NCBI GenBank assembly: GCA_018449595.1
Contig: JAAVUU010000002.1
Coordinates: forward strand, 496,001 to 560,000
Reading direction: 5' to 3'
DNA: 64,000 nt
Origin: Rhizobiales bacterium dw_265
GTDB taxonomy: Bacteria; Pseudomonadota; Alphaproteobacteria; Micropepsales; Micropepsaceae
Below are positions 8,825 through 18,018 of the stretch, piece by piece; positions within the stretch are counted from its first letter, which is position 1; every line of letters starts with the position of its first letter. The notes beneath the pieces were generated by a model. The model searched no databases, was not told where the DNA came from, and worked only from the letters and a program-made list of their open reading frames with translations. A program made the translations under genes and the position numbers.

Positions 8825-9031
8825 CTAATAGCGGCTGCGCTCGACATGGATGACGCGCGGCGTGGGCGATGCCGCCAGCGCCCAGAGCAGCGCCATGACC
8901 CAGCCGATCCCCGTCCAGCCCAGGAAGAAATTGAAGGCGGCGATGCCCAGCACCGACGGCAGGCCGCGCGCCATGCCGATGATGGTCGGCAGCCAGTACA
9001 TCGCGAACATCACAAGCAGGAACGACATCAT
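8825..9031 (-). CDS. Superinfection-immunity-like small membrane protein
   Basis: Protein of 68 aa with two hydrophobic helices separated by a short turn. The motif GIAAFNFFLGWTGIGWVMALLWAL is characteristic of the Imm_superinfect (T4 Imm-like) family found in many bacterial chromosomes. The function in bacteria is unproved. The chromosomal copies are usually not linked to phage and no phage genes are near. Three ATGs are possible (9040, 9031, 9028). AAGG at 9041-9044 (complement) is one base from the first and nine from the second, so 9031 is preferred. Confidence 0.7.
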   Translation of the reverse strand: MMSFLLVMFAMYWLPTIIGMARGLPSVLGIAAFNFFLGWTGIGWVMALLWALAASPTPRVIHVERSRY

Positions 9032-9131
9032 CGCGGACATCCTTTGCGGGACTCGAATATAGCGCAAAACAGTCCGTCTTCCAGATGCCGGCCGTCTAAG
9101 GTCTGTACGCAATTGAAATTCAAAATAAAAC

Positions 9132-9250
9132 TGTCATGGCCCGCCGGGTTCGTAGCGGCAGCGTGCGAACGGGCCACCCAGTTGGTGCGCATACGATGTC
9201 GGCATGGGAGTCTGCGTCACCTGGGTGGCCCGGATTCCCGGGCCATGACA
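9132..9250. repeat. 119-bp palindromic intergenic element
   Basis: The element begins TGTCATGGCCCG and ends CGGGCCATGACA, its exact inverse, so the whole stretch can fold back. The interior also has CGTAGCGGCAGCGTGCG. It shares its edges with the palindrome at 4475-4503 and with 26531-26573. It lies between the two leftward genes ending at 8825 and 9287. No ORF of note. Confidence 0.65.
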
Positions 9251-9286
9251 AGTTGAGATTTAACTGCCGGCAATTGAGTCCAAACC

Positions 9287-11935
9287 CTAGGCCGCCCGGG
9301 GCAGTTCGGCGCCGTCCGCCGCGAGCGCCGGTTTCTTGTTGGAACGGGCGGAAATCCGCGCCGTGACCAGGGTCGCCAGGTACGGCAGGCTCTGCACCCC
9401 CAGCATCACCATCCACAGGCTCACCGACGGGTCCTGGAAGCCGCGGTCGAAGCCCATGGAGATCATGGCCACGACAAGCCCCGCCAACAGGGCCGCTTCC
9501 TGCCACACCACCCGCAGGACCTGGGTGAAGCTGGCCGGGTCGGCGCATTTGGGGGTGCGCAGGAAGGGCTGGCTGGAGGTCAGGAGCCCGCTCCACACCG
9601 CCTTGCCCACGGTATGGGTCAGCGCCAGCCCGGCGACCGAGGCGACAAGCGCGCCCTTGAAGCCCGACCCCACCTTGGGCGGATAGAGCAGCAGGGTCTT
9701 GAGCAGCTTGGTGGCGAACAGCGCCATGGCCGCCGCCGACAGGGCCGGCATCGGCACGGCGATGAAGCTGGGCGCCAGCCACATCAGGGCGGTCCAGACC
9801 AGCGCCATCAGGGTCACCACCATGCCCAGCCCGTCGCTGATCCAGGGCAGCCAGCCGGACAGGAACTGGTAGCGCTGCGGCACCGACAGCGCCGAGCCGC
9901 CCAGGAAGATCGCACCCGCATGGCGCTTGAGCATCTGCATGGCGCCGTAAACCCAGCGGTAGCGCTGGGTCATGAAGGCTTCCAAGGTGTCGGGCATCAG
10001 GCCGGAACCCATGCTCTGCGGCACATAAGCGGCCTCATGGCCGGCCTCGAACAGCTTGAGCCCCAGTTCGGTGTCCTCGGTGATGCACCATTCGCTCCAG
10101 CCATCCACCTCCTCCAGCGCGTCCTTGCGCACGATGGTCATGGTGCCGTGCTGGATGATGGCATTGTGCTCGTTGCGCTCCACCATGCCGATATGGAAGA
10201 AGCCGCGATATTCCTCGTAGGCCATGGATTTGAACAGGCTCTGATGGCCGTCGCGATAGTCCTGCGGCCCCTGCACCAGGGCGATGCCGGGCGCGGCGAA
10301 ATAAGGGATCACGCGCCGCAGCCAGAAGGGCTGGACCTGATAGTCGCTGTCTATCACCGCGACATAGGCGGCGGCGTGGTCGGTCAGCGCCAAAGCGCGG
10401 TTCAGCGCCCCGCCCTTGAAGCCTTTCATCTGCTCGAAATGGAAGAAGCGGAAGTTGGGGCCAAGCAGGCGGCAGTGCGCTTCCACCGGCCGCCAGGTTT
10501 CCGCGTCCGGGGTGTTGTTGTCCAGGATGATGACTTCGTAATTGTCATAGTCCAGCCGCGCCAGCGCATTCAGGGTCTCGATCACCATTTGCGGCGGCTC
10601 GTTGTAGGTCGGCACATGGATGGAGACGCGCGGCGATGTTTCGGGGATCGCCATCCGCACCGTGCGCCGCTCCATGCGCCACAGGCTGGCCGCCATCTCG
10701 ATGCCTTCGGTCAGGATCACGGCGCAGGCCAGGATCACCAAGGGCGACATGGCGATCATGGCGGCGATGTCGGTGGGATCGACATATTCCAGCGCCGTGG
10801 CGTCAATCAGCGCCAGCAGCCCGGTGGAAACCAGCACGATCATGCCGCCCATCACCAGATAGCCGGTCTGCGCCACCTTGGGCATGCGCCCCAGCACCAG
10901 CAGGCCCAGCAGCAGGCTTAAAACCGCCGCCATCAGGGCATAGCCGCGCCATTCCGGGAAGGTGCGGATCAGGCCGGTGAAAGCGAATTTCGGCCGGGCG
11001 CTGGCGTCGAACATGCCCCAATAGGCGCCGACGCCCAGTTCGCCCTGGCTTTTCCACGGCTGGTCATAGGCTTCGAACAGGTAATAGTCCCAACCCTTTT
11101 CCTGCGCGAACTGTACGAACGCCCGCAGGAAATAGGCTTCGTTGGCGGTGGAGGCCTCGGCGCGGCCACGGGTGCGGCCCTCCGACGGCCAGCCCGCCTC
11201 GCCCACTACGATCTGCTTGTCGGGGAATTCGGCCTGGATATGGTTGTAGAAGCCTTCCGTCGATTTCAGGCTGCCGCGGATGTCCACATTCTCCCAATAG
11301 GGCAGCAGGTGGACGAAGATCACATCCACATAGCGGCCGATCTCCGGGGTCAGCATCCAGGTGGACCAGGGTTCGGCGGTGGTGATCTTGATGCGGGCGG
11401 GCAAGGCCTCGCGCACTTTCAGGATATAGGCGTTGAGCTGGTCGGCGGAGACATAGCCCTCAAGCTGGGTCTCGTTGCCGACGATCACCCGGTCGATGGT
11501 GCGCCGGTTGGCCAGCGCCGTCCGGATGGCCAGGTCGATGCTCTTGTCATTCTGTTCCAGGTCCGGGCTGATCCAGATGCCCATCGAGACCGTCATGCCG
11601 TAGCGGCGCGCGATTTCGGGCACCTTGTCCATGCCGCCGTCCACCGTATAGGTGCGGATATGGCCGGTGATGCGCGACAGCTGCGCCAGGTCGCGGTCGA
11701 TCCGTTCCGGCGAGACATTCTTGTTCTGCTTGAGGCTGAACATATGGCTGGGATTGTAGCCGACGCCGCGCACCTGCCCGTCCCACTCCGGCGCCACCAC
11801 GGTATAGTCGCGGCTGGTCCAGAACAGGGCGCTGGCCCCCACCACCATCACCAGGGCGATGACGATGCGCAACTTGCCGCCGCCATTGGAAAGCCGACGC
11901 GCCGTCCGGACGCGGGTGAAGAACGCCTTCAGCAC
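9287..11935 (-). CDS. GH17-GT2 fusion, NdvB-like beta-glucan synthase/transglycosylase
   Basis: Membrane protein of 882 aa. An N-terminal TM helix (about 25-42) leads to a glycoside-hydrolase-17-like domain (about 60-320) carrying both candidate catalytic Glu motifs, VIVGNETQL (acid) and VVGEAGWPSEG (nucleophile). TM helices follow at about 335-400. A GT2 domain (about 440-680) has DSDYQV (DxD), ITEDTELGLKL and QRYRWVYG (QxxRW), and four to five C-terminal TM helices complete it. This architecture matches NdvB-type proteins that make periplasmic or cyclic beta-1,3-glucans. GT2 would polymerise from UDP-glucose and GH17 would rearrange the chain outside. The start is a GTG directly abutting the FKBP stop codon, so coupling is likely. 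Confidence 0.88.
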   Translation of the reverse strand: MLKAFFTRVRTARRLSNGGGKLRIVIALVMVVGASALFWTSRDYTVVAPEWDGQVRGVGYNPSHMFSLKQNKNVSPERIDRDLAQLSRITGHIRTYTVDGGMDKVPEIARRYGMTVSMGIWISPDLEQNDKSIDLAIRTALANRRTIDRVIVGNETQLEGYVSADQLNAYILKVREALPARIKITTAEPWSTWMLTPEIGRYVDVIFVHLLPYWENVDIRGSLKSTEGFYNHIQAEFPDKQIVVGEAGWPSEGRTRGRAEASTANEAYFLRAFVQFAQEKGWDYYLFEAYDQPWKSQGELGVGAYWGMFDASARPKFAFTGLIRTFPEWRGYALMAAVLSLLLGLLVLGRMPKVAQTGYLVMGGMIVLVSTGLLALIDATALEYVDPTDIAAMIAMSPLVILACAVILTEGIEMAASLWRMERRTVRMAIPETSPRVSIHVPTYNEPPQMVIETLNALARLDYDNYEVIILDNNTPDAETWRPVEAHCRLLGPNFRFFHFEQMKGFKGGALNRALALTDHAAAYVAVIDSDYQVQPFWLRRVIPYFAAPGIALVQGPQDYRDGHQSLFKSMAYEEYRGFFHIGMVERNEHNAIIQHGTMTIVRKDALEEVDGWSEWCITEDTELGLKLFEAGHEAAYVPQSMGSGLMPDTLEAFMTQRYRWVYGAMQMLKRHAGAIFLGGSALSVPQRYQFLSGWLPWISDGLGMVVTLMALVWTALMWLAPSFIAVPMPALSAAAMALFATKLLKTLLLYPPKVGSGFKGALVASVAGLALTHTVGKAVWSGLLTSSQPFLRTPKCADPASFTQVLRVVWQEAALLAGLVVAMISMGFDRGFQDPSVSLWMVMLGVQSLPYLATLVTARISARSNKKPALAADGAELPRAA

Positions 11936-12469
11936 TTACTGCTGTTCATCCTTGTCGCTGGGATCGGGGATATAGCCCTTTTCGCCCCGCTTAGGCGCCG
12001 GGGTGGTCTCGATCAGCTTGATGTCGAAGATCAGGGTCTGGTTGGGCGGGACCGCGATGCCGCCGTCCGGCGAGCCGCGCACGCCATAGCCCAGGTTGGA
12101 CGGAATGGTGACCAGCCAGTGATCGCCTTCGCGCATCAGTTGCAGCGCCTCGATCCAGCCGGGGATCACGCTGTTGATCTTGAAGGTGGCGGGCAGGCCC
12201 GGCGAGGTGCCGTCGAAGATCACATGGTTGATAAGGGTGCCGGTGTAATAGACCTTGACGTCATCGGTGGGGCCCGGCCGCTTGCCATAGCCGTTCTGGA
12301 TGATGCGGAACTGCAGCCCGCTGGGGCGCACGATCACGCCCTTCTTCTTGGCGTTATCCGCCAGATAGGCGGCGTTGGCCTCGATCGAGAGCGCCTCGTC
12401 TATCGCCAGTGCGGGCACGGTCCAGCCCGCCAGCAGGATCAACGCCAAAACAGCCCAGAAACGCTTCAT
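11936..12469 (-). CDS. Periplasmic FKBP-type peptidyl-prolyl isomerase
   Basis: Protein of 177 aa. A signal peptide (MKRFWAVLALILLAGWTVPALA) precedes an FKBP domain at about 65-165: DVKVYYTGTLINHVIFDGT, the VIPGWIEALQLMREGDHW core, IPSNLGYG, and the closing LIFDIKLIE strand. The family catalyses cis-trans isomerisation of X-Pro bonds; secretion suggests folding of envelope proteins. Start at 12469, with GGAGTTGGGA upstream. Its stop abuts the GTG of the glucan synthase, so the pair is probably one transcript and the isomerase may help fold it. Confidence 0.9.
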   Translation of the reverse strand: MKRFWAVLALILLAGWTVPALAIDEALSIEANAAYLADNAKKKGVIVRPSGLQFRIIQNGYGKRPGPTDDVKVYYTGTLINHVIFDGTSPGLPATFKINSVIPGWIEALQLMREGDHWLVTIPSNLGYGVRGSPDGGIAVPPNQTLIFDIKLIETTPAPKRGEKGYIPDPSDKDEQQ

Positions 12470-12580
12470 TCCCAACTCCGAACAACGGATGCCCATTCCG
12501 GCCGCGAGACTAGCGGTCCCGGCGCGGGAACACCATAAAAGCCGAGCTTCCGGGCGAAAATAAGCCCTGTTGCTTAATGT

Positions 12581-13225
12581 TCAGCTGTGAAGCTTGAAGG
12601 CCAGGTGGATCAGCACCGCCAGCCCGAAAACCGCGACCAGGACGCCCGAACTGCGGTTGATGATCCGCATCGCCCGGTCGTCGATCCGGGCGTGGAACAG
12701 CCCGATCACCGTGGTCAGCACCAGCCACCAGCCGGCCGAGCCCGCCACCACCCCGGCCACCACGAAACCGGCATCGTTGAAGCTGCCCGCCCCGCCCGCC
12801 AGGCCGCCCAGGCCGGCGAACATGCCGGTGAAGAACAACAGGGTCGCCGGGTTGGTGATGGTGAGAAAGAAGGTCGAGATCATGGCCCGCGCCAGGCTGG
12901 TGACGCCGTCACCTTCGCAGTTCTCAACCCGGTTCTGCGGCGGGGCGATGAAGGTGCGAAAGCCGAACCACACCATCATGGCGCCGCCGATCAGTTCGAT
13001 GACAGTGGCGTAACCTTCGATCAGCTGGGCGATCCAGGTCAGGCCGAAGCCGGTGACGGCGGCGAAGACGCCATCGCCCAGCGCCGCGCCCAGGCCGGAC
13101 ATGAAGCCGTTCAGCGGCCCGAAGGCGAAGGTGCGGCGGATGCAGATCAGGTTGACCGGGCCGATCGGCACCGCCGCGATCAGGCCCATCACCACGCCCG
13201 ACAGGATCAGGTACAGATACGTCAT
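12581..13225 (-). CDS. LysE-family exporter
   Basis: Inner-membrane protein of 214 aa with about six hydrophobic helices. The N-terminal LysE/RhtB signature is VVMGLIAAVPIGPVNLICIRRTFAFG. TITNPATLLFFTGMFAGLGG in the middle is also typical. LysE/RhtB proteins export amino acids or small metabolites; the substrate is unknown. Its ATG overlaps the stop of the amidohydrolase (ATGA), so the two are coupled. Confidence 0.88.
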   Translation of the reverse strand: MTYLYLILSGVVMGLIAAVPIGPVNLICIRRTFAFGPLNGFMSGLGAALGDGVFAAVTGFGLTWIAQLIEGYATVIELIGGAMMVWFGFRTFIAPPQNRVENCEGDGVTSLARAMISTFFLTITNPATLLFFTGMFAGLGGLAGGAGSFNDAGFVVAGVVAGSAGWWLVLTTVIGLFHARIDDRAMRIINRSSGVLVAVFGLAVLIHLAFKLHS

Positions 13226-14565
13226 CGCGAATCTGGTTCCAGGGTTTCCACGAACCGCACCGGCTGGCCCTGGGCCGCGCCCGTCGCCGCGAAATCGCGC
13301 ATCACGATCCGGCCGCGCAGGATGGTGGCCACCGGCCAGCCTTTGGTGGTCATGCCGTCGAAGGGCGTCCAGCCGCAGGTGGAGGCGATCCAGCTATTTT
13401 CGATTTTGCGGCTCAGGCCCAGATCGACGATGGTGAAATCGGCATCATAGCCACGGGCGATGCGGCCCTTGCCGGCAATGCCGAAGATGCGCTGCGGCCC
13501 GCTGGCCGTCAGGTCCACAAAGCGTTCCAGGGTCAGGTTGCCCTTGTTGACATGATCCAGCAGGATGGTCGCCAGGGTCTGCACGCCGGGCATGCCCGAT
13601 GGCGTGTCGGGATATTCCTTGTCCTTTTCCGCGCGGGTATGCGGCGCGTGATCCGAGCCGATCACGTCGATCACGCCTTCGCGCACCGCCTGCCACAGCG
13701 CCAGGCGGTGGCTTTCATCGCGGATCGGCGGGTTCATCTGGGCATAGGTTCCCAGCCGCTCGTAACACTCCGGCGCCGACAGCGTGAGATGCTGGGGCGT
13801 GGTTTCCGCCGTGGCGAAATCCTTGGCCCCGGCCAGCAGCGGTATCTCGTCGCCGGTGGTGACATGCAGCACATGCAGGCGGCGGCCCGCCTGTTTCGCC
13901 AGCCGCAGCACCCGCTCGGTGGACATGCGCGCGGCTTCGGCATCGCGCCATACCGGATGGGTTTCGGGATGACCGCGCTCGGCCAGGTGCTTGCGCGCGA
14001 TCATGCGGTCTTCGTCTTCGGAATGGACCGCGACGCGGCGCTTGCCCGCCTTCAGCGCCGACAGGATGTCTTCTTCCTTGTTCAGCAGCAGCGTGCCGGT
14101 GGAGGAGCCCAGGAACGCCTTGATGCCGCAGACGCCCGGCATGCGCTCCAGTTCGGCCAGGGCGCCGATATTCTGCGGCGTGGCGCCGACGTAAAAGGCG
14201 TGGTCGCAATGCATGCGGCCATGGGCGCGGGCCAGCTTGTCCTCGATGGCGTCGCGGCTGGTGGTGGGCGGCGCGGTGTTGGGCATCTCGAATACGCTGG
14301 TGACGCCGCCCAGGATCGCCGCCAGGCTGCCCGAGGCCAGGTCTTCCTTGTGGGCATTGCCGGGCTCGCGGAAATGCACCTGGGTATCCATCACCCCAGG
14401 CAGCACATGCAGGCCCCTGGCCTCAAACACCTGGGCGGCCGAGGCATCGCCCAGCGCGCCGATGGCGGCAATGCGCCCGCCGGTGACCCCGACGTCGGCA
14501 GGGGCAATGCCGCCCGGGGTCGCAACCACCCCGCCCCGGATCAGCAGATCGAAACTTTGCTTCAT
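13222..14565 (-). CDS. Dihydroorotase-like amidohydrolase
   Basis: Protein of 447 aa of the cyclic amidohydrolase family. MDTQVHFREPGNAHKED near residue 60 contains the HxR substrate segment. The family usually has HxH; here the first His of the metal pair is Gln (QVH). VIDVIGSDHAPHTRAEKD near 315 holds the conserved Asp/His. Closest in type to the class I dihydroorotases annotated pyrC in alphaproteobacteria. The QVHFREPG variant is common in that group, so activity in pyrimidine synthesis is likely but not certain. Allantoinase or hydantoinase are alternatives. The start at 14565 begins the beta-sandwich DLLIRGGVVATP; the much longer open frame upstream is antisense to real genes. Confidence 0.85.
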   Translation of the reverse strand: MKQSFDLLIRGGVVATPGGIAPADVGVTGGRIAAIGALGDASAAQVFEARGLHVLPGVMDTQVHFREPGNAHKEDLASGSLAAILGGVTSVFEMPNTAPPTTSRDAIEDKLARAHGRMHCDHAFYVGATPQNIGALAELERMPGVCGIKAFLGSSTGTLLLNKEEDILSALKAGKRRVAVHSEDEDRMIARKHLAERGHPETHPVWRDAEAARMSTERVLRLAKQAGRRLHVLHVTTGDEIPLLAGAKDFATAETTPQHLTLSAPECYERLGTYAQMNPPIRDESHRLALWQAVREGVIDVIGSDHAPHTRAEKDKEYPDTPSGMPGVQTLATILLDHVNKGNLTLERFVDLTASGPQRIFGIAGKGRIARGYDADFTIVDLGLSRKIENSWIASTCGWTPFDGMTTKGWPVATILRGRIVMRDFAATGAAQGQPVRFVETLEPDSR

Positions 14566-14631
14566 GGGGGAGGCAGTTAGCCCAGCCTCCCGCCCTTGGC
14601 AACCGCGGCGGGGCCGCCTAATTGAAGGGGG

Positions 14632-15471
14632 ATGGAACCTGTCCGCCTGGATGACCGCGCCGTTATTGCCGTTTCGGGTCCCGAGGCCCGCGATTTCCTG
14701 CAGGGACTTGTAACGAATGATGTCGTAAACGGACTGGCGCCCGGCACGGGGCTGTATACCGCGCTGCTGTCGCCCCAGGGCAAGATCCTGTTCGATTTTC
14801 TTGTGACGGAAGGCGACGGCGCGCTGTTGCTGGATGTCGCAAAAGAGTCGCGCGATGTCCTGTTGAAGAAACTCAGGATGTACAAGCTGCGCGCCAGGAT
14901 CGAGATCGAGGCCCGCGAGCAGCTGGGTGTTTACAGCAACCTGCGCGGCCATCCCGACAACCGGCCGGTGCCCTATGCCGATCGCGCCATAACATTTCCC
15001 GATCCCCGCCTGGCGCAACTGGGCAGCCGCAGCATCGCCGCCAGCGCCGAAATGCCCGCCAACCTGCCCGGAGCCGCCGCCTATCATGCCGCGCGGCTGG
15101 CGCTGGGGCTGCCGGAGGGGCGCGACTTCGGCTCTGAAAAGATTTTCGCGCTGGATGCCGGGCTGGAGGAATTGCACGGCGTGTCCTTCACCAAGGGTTG
15201 TTACATCGGCCAGGAACTGACCTCGCGGATGAAGCATCGCGCCACCGCCCGGAAGCGCATCCTGACCGTCACCGCCGCCGCCGCCCTGCCCCCGCAAGGC
15301 CCGGTGATGCGCGGCGGGATGGAAATCGGTGAACTGATTTCGACCTATGGCGATACGGCCTTCGCTTTGGTGCGGCTGGACCGGCTGGATGAGGCACAAG
15401 GCGACATCCTGGCGGGCGAGATTCCTGTTGCGCTGACGCGGCCGGCGTGGCTCGCTGGAGCGTCGGCGTGA
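14632..15471 (+). CDS. ygfZ: Folate-binding protein YgfZ (Fe-S cluster repair)
   Basis: Protein of 279 aa related to GcvT. The defining YgfZ motif KGCYIGQELTSRMKHR is present near residues 186-201, with the essential Cys. YgfZ binds tetrahydrofolate and supports assembly or repair of some Fe-S enzymes such as MiaB. It is divergent from the amidohydrolase with 66 bases between. A 27-base gap separates it from tag downstream. Confidence 0.93.
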   Translation: MEPVRLDDRAVIAVSGPEARDFLQGLVTNDVVNGLAPGTGLYTALLSPQGKILFDFLVTEGDGALLLDVAKESRDVLLKKLRMYKLRARIEIEAREQLGVYSNLRGHPDNRPVPYADRAITFPDPRLAQLGSRSIAASAEMPANLPGAAAYHAARLALGLPEGRDFGSEKIFALDAGLEELHGVSFTKGCYIGQELTSRMKHRATARKRILTVTAAAALPPQGPVMRGGMEIGELISTYGDTAFALVRLDRLDEAQGDILAGEIPVALTRPAWLAGASA

Positions 15472-15498
15472 GCCGGAGCGACCGAACAAAGAAGTGTC

Positions 15499-16131
15499 AT
15501 GGGGCTTGAAAAGACACGCTGCTGGTGGCCGGGCGAGGATGCGCTCTACCTGTCGTATCACGACGAGGAGTGGGGCGTGCCGGAATATGACTCGCGCGCC
15601 TTGTATGAGAAGCTGGTGCTGGATGGTTTCCAGGCCGGCCTCTCCTGGATCACCATCCTGCGCAAGCGGGAGAATTTCCGCAAAGCCTTCCACAATTTCG
15701 ACCCCCACCGCATCGCCCGCTACACCGCGCGCGACGTGGACCGCCTGCTCAGGAATGAGGGCATCATCCGCAGCCGCGCCAAGATCGAGGCCACCATCAA
15801 GGGCGCGAAGCTGTGGATCGAGATCGAGGAAAAAGAGTCCGGCGGCTTTCGCGACCTGATCTGGAAGCATGTCGGCGGCAAGCCGCAGCAGAACAGGTTC
15901 AAGAGCCGCGACAAGCTTCCGGCCCAGACCGAGATGAGCGAAGGCCTGGCCAGGGAGCTGAAACAGCGCGGCTTCAATTTCTGCGGCCCGGTGATCGTCT
16001 ATGCCTTCGCCCAGGCCACCGGCATGGTCAACGACCATCTGACCACCTGTTTCCGGCATGAGGAATGCGCCAGGCTGGCCAGACCGCCCAGGCGATCCGG
16101 CGATCTTGAAGGCGTTGCGCGGGGCGACTAG
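15499..16131 (+). CDS. tag: DNA-3-methyladenine glycosylase I
   Basis: Protein of 210 aa. The N-terminal RCxW-type zinc motif appears as TRCWWPGEDALYLSYHDEEWGVP. The helix-hairpin-helix region includes GLSWITILRKRENFRKAF, and SYAFAQATGMVNDH-type sequence with a C-terminal His/Cys (CFRHEEC) completes the zinc site. Tag removes 3-methyladenine from alkylated DNA. Length and motifs are complete. It sits in a rightward run with cysK and sseA. Confidence 0.94.
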   Translation: MGLEKTRCWWPGEDALYLSYHDEEWGVPEYDSRALYEKLVLDGFQAGLSWITILRKRENFRKAFHNFDPHRIARYTARDVDRLLRNEGIIRSRAKIEATIKGAKLWIEIEEKESGGFRDLIWKHVGGKPQQNRFKSRDKLPAQTEMSEGLARELKQRGFNFCGPVIVYAFAQATGMVNDHLTTCFRHEECARLARPPRRSGDLEGVARGD

Positions 16132-16140
16132 GTTCCGGTC

Positions 16141-17175
16141 ATGCAGATCAAACAGGACGTCATCGCGGCTATCGGCAACACGCCGCTGATCCGCCTGCGC
16201 CGTGCTTCCGAAGCCACCGGATGCGAAATCCTCGGCAAGGCGGAATTCCTCAACCCCGGCCAGTCGGTGAAGGACCGCGCCGCATTGTTCATCATCCGCG
16301 ACGCCATCGCGCGCGGGCAATTGCGCCCCGGCGGCACCATCGTCGAGGGCACGGCCGGCAATACCGGCATCGGCCTGGCCGTGGTGGCGAACGCGCTGGG
16401 GTTCAAGACCGTCATCGTCATCCCCGAAACCCAGTCGCAGGAAAAAAAGGATGCCTTGCAGCTGCTGGGCGCGGAACTGATCGAAGTGCCGGCGGTGCCG
16501 TACAAGAATCCCAACAATTACGTGAAGCTGTCGGGCCGCCTGGCCGAACAGTTGGCCAAGACCGAACCCCATGGCGCGATCTGGGCCAACCAGTTCGACA
16601 ATGTCGCCAACCGCCAGGCCCATATCGAGGGCACCGGCCCGGAAATCTGGGCCCAGACCGACGGCAAGGTGGACGGCTTCACCTGCGCCGTGGGCTCGGG
16701 CGGCACCCTGGGCGGCGTCGCCATCGCCCTGAAAGAGCGCAACAGGAATATCCGCATCGCCGCCGCCGACCCGGAAGGCGCCGCCATCTACAGCTGGATC
16801 AAGACCGGCGAACTGACATCGCATGGCAGTTCGATCACCGAAGGCATCGGCCAGAACCGTGTCACCGCCAATCTCGATGGCGCGCCATTCGACGATGCCT
16901 ATGAGATTCCCGACAGCGAGGCGCTGCCGCTGGTGTTCGATCTGCTGGAGCATGAGGGCCTGTGCCTGGGCGGCTCCACCGGCATCAATGTCGCCGGGGC
17001 CGTCCGCATGGCCAGGGACATGGGCCCCGGCCACACCATCGTCACCATGCTGGCCGACTATGGCAATCGCTACCAGTCCAAGCTGTTCAATCCGGCCTTC
17101 CTGCGCGAGAAGGGCCTGCCCGCGCCGCCCTGGCTGACGCGACAACATGCACCCATCACGGTACCATATGAATAA
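16141..17175 (+). CDS. cysK: Cysteine synthase A (O-acetylserine sulfhydrylase)
   Basis: PLP enzyme of 344 aa. The PLP lysine is in NPGQSVKDRAALFII (about residue 45). The GTAGNTGIGLA loop binds the substrate carboxylate, GSGGTLGG binds the cofactor phosphate, and SITEGIGQN is the C-terminal helix motif. It forms L-cysteine from O-acetylserine and sulfide. The subtype carries a somewhat longer C-terminus (YQSKLFNPAFLREKGLPAPPW) than E. coli CysK. It is followed 12 bases later by sseA, giving a cysteine synthesis/degradation pair. Confidence 0.92.
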   Translation: MQIKQDVIAAIGNTPLIRLRRASEATGCEILGKAEFLNPGQSVKDRAALFIIRDAIARGQLRPGGTIVEGTAGNTGIGLAVVANALGFKTVIVIPETQSQEKKDALQLLGAELIEVPAVPYKNPNNYVKLSGRLAEQLAKTEPHGAIWANQFDNVANRQAHIEGTGPEIWAQTDGKVDGFTCAVGSGGTLGGVAIALKERNRNIRIAAADPEGAAIYSWIKTGELTSHGSSITEGIGQNRVTANLDGAPFDDAYEIPDSEALPLVFDLLEHEGLCLGGSTGINVAGAVRMARDMGPGHTIVTMLADYGNRYQSKLFNPAFLREKGLPAPPWLTRQHAPITVPYE

Positions 17176-17187
17176 TAAGAGGGGCGA

Positions 17188-18018
17188 ATGAGCAATCTCG
17201 TTTCCACGCAATGGCTGGCCGATCGTCTCAGCGAAGTTACGGTGGTGGATGCGTCCTGGTACATGCCCGCCGACAAGCGCGACCCGGCCACGGAGTTCGA
17301 GGCGGGGCATATTCCGGGCGCGGTATTCTTCGACATTGACGCCATCAGCGACCACGCCACCGACCTGCCGCACATGCTGCCCAAGGCAGGCGACTTCGCC
17401 AAGGCCATGGCGCGGCTTGGCATCGGCAGCGACGCCCTGGTGGTGATCTATGACGGCAGCGGCATCTTTTCCGCGCCGCGCGCCTGGTGGACCTTCCGGG
17501 CGATGGGCCATGACAGGGTCAAGGTGCTGGACGGCGGCCTGCCCAAATGGAAAGGCGAAGGCCGCGCCATCGAGACCGGGCCGGCCGCGCGCCCGCCCGC
17601 AGACTTTGCCGCCACCGCCAGGCCCGCCATGGTCCGAGATTTCGCCGCGGTGATGGATATCGTCAAGAACCGCACCGCCCAGATGGTGGACGCCCGCAGC
17701 GCCCCGCGCTTCACCGGCGCCGAAACCGAGCCTCGCCCCGGCGTGCGCAGCGGCCATATGCCCGGCGCCGCCAATGTGCATTTCCGTTCGCTGATCGCCG
17801 CCGACGGCACCTTCAAGCCCAAAGACGAATTGCGCGCCGCCTTCGAGGGCGCGGGCGTGGACCTGATGCGTCCCATCGTCACCACCTGCGGCTCGGGCCT
17901 GACGGCGGCGATCCTGGCCCTGGCGCTGGAGGAAACCGGCGTCGGCGGCACGGCGCTCTATGACGGCTCCTGGACGGAATGGGGCGGGCGGCCCGAGGCG
18001 CCGGTGGAGGCCGGCTGA
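17188..18018 (+). CDS. sseA: 3-mercaptopyruvate sulfurtransferase
   Basis: Protein of 276 aa with two rhodanese domains. The active-site loop CGSGLTA at about residue 234 matches the CG(S/T)G(V/L)TA loop of mercaptopyruvate sulfurtransferases rather than thiosulfate rhodaneses. The N-terminal domain lacks the Cys and has DGSGIFSAPRAWW. It transfers sulfur from 3-mercaptopyruvate to thiols or cyanide. The stop overlaps the next ATG (TGATG). Confidence 0.93.
   Translation: MSNLVSTQWLADRLSEVTVVDASWYMPADKRDPATEFEAGHIPGAVFFDIDAISDHATDLPHMLPKAGDFAKAMARLGIGSDALVVIYDGSGIFSAPRAWWTFRAMGHDRVKVLDGGLPKWKGEGRAIETGPAARPPADFAATARPAMVRDFAAVMDIVKNRTAQMVDARSAPRFTGAETEPRPGVRSGHMPGAANVHFRSLIAADGTFKPKDELRAAFEGAGVDLMRPIVTTCGSGLTAAILALALEETGVGGTALYDGSWTEWGGRPEAPVEAG

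Noticed and set aside
8825..9031. Prophage marker (superinfection-immunity-like protein)
   Set aside because: Chromosomal members of this family are common, and no integrase, capsid or lysis genes are near.
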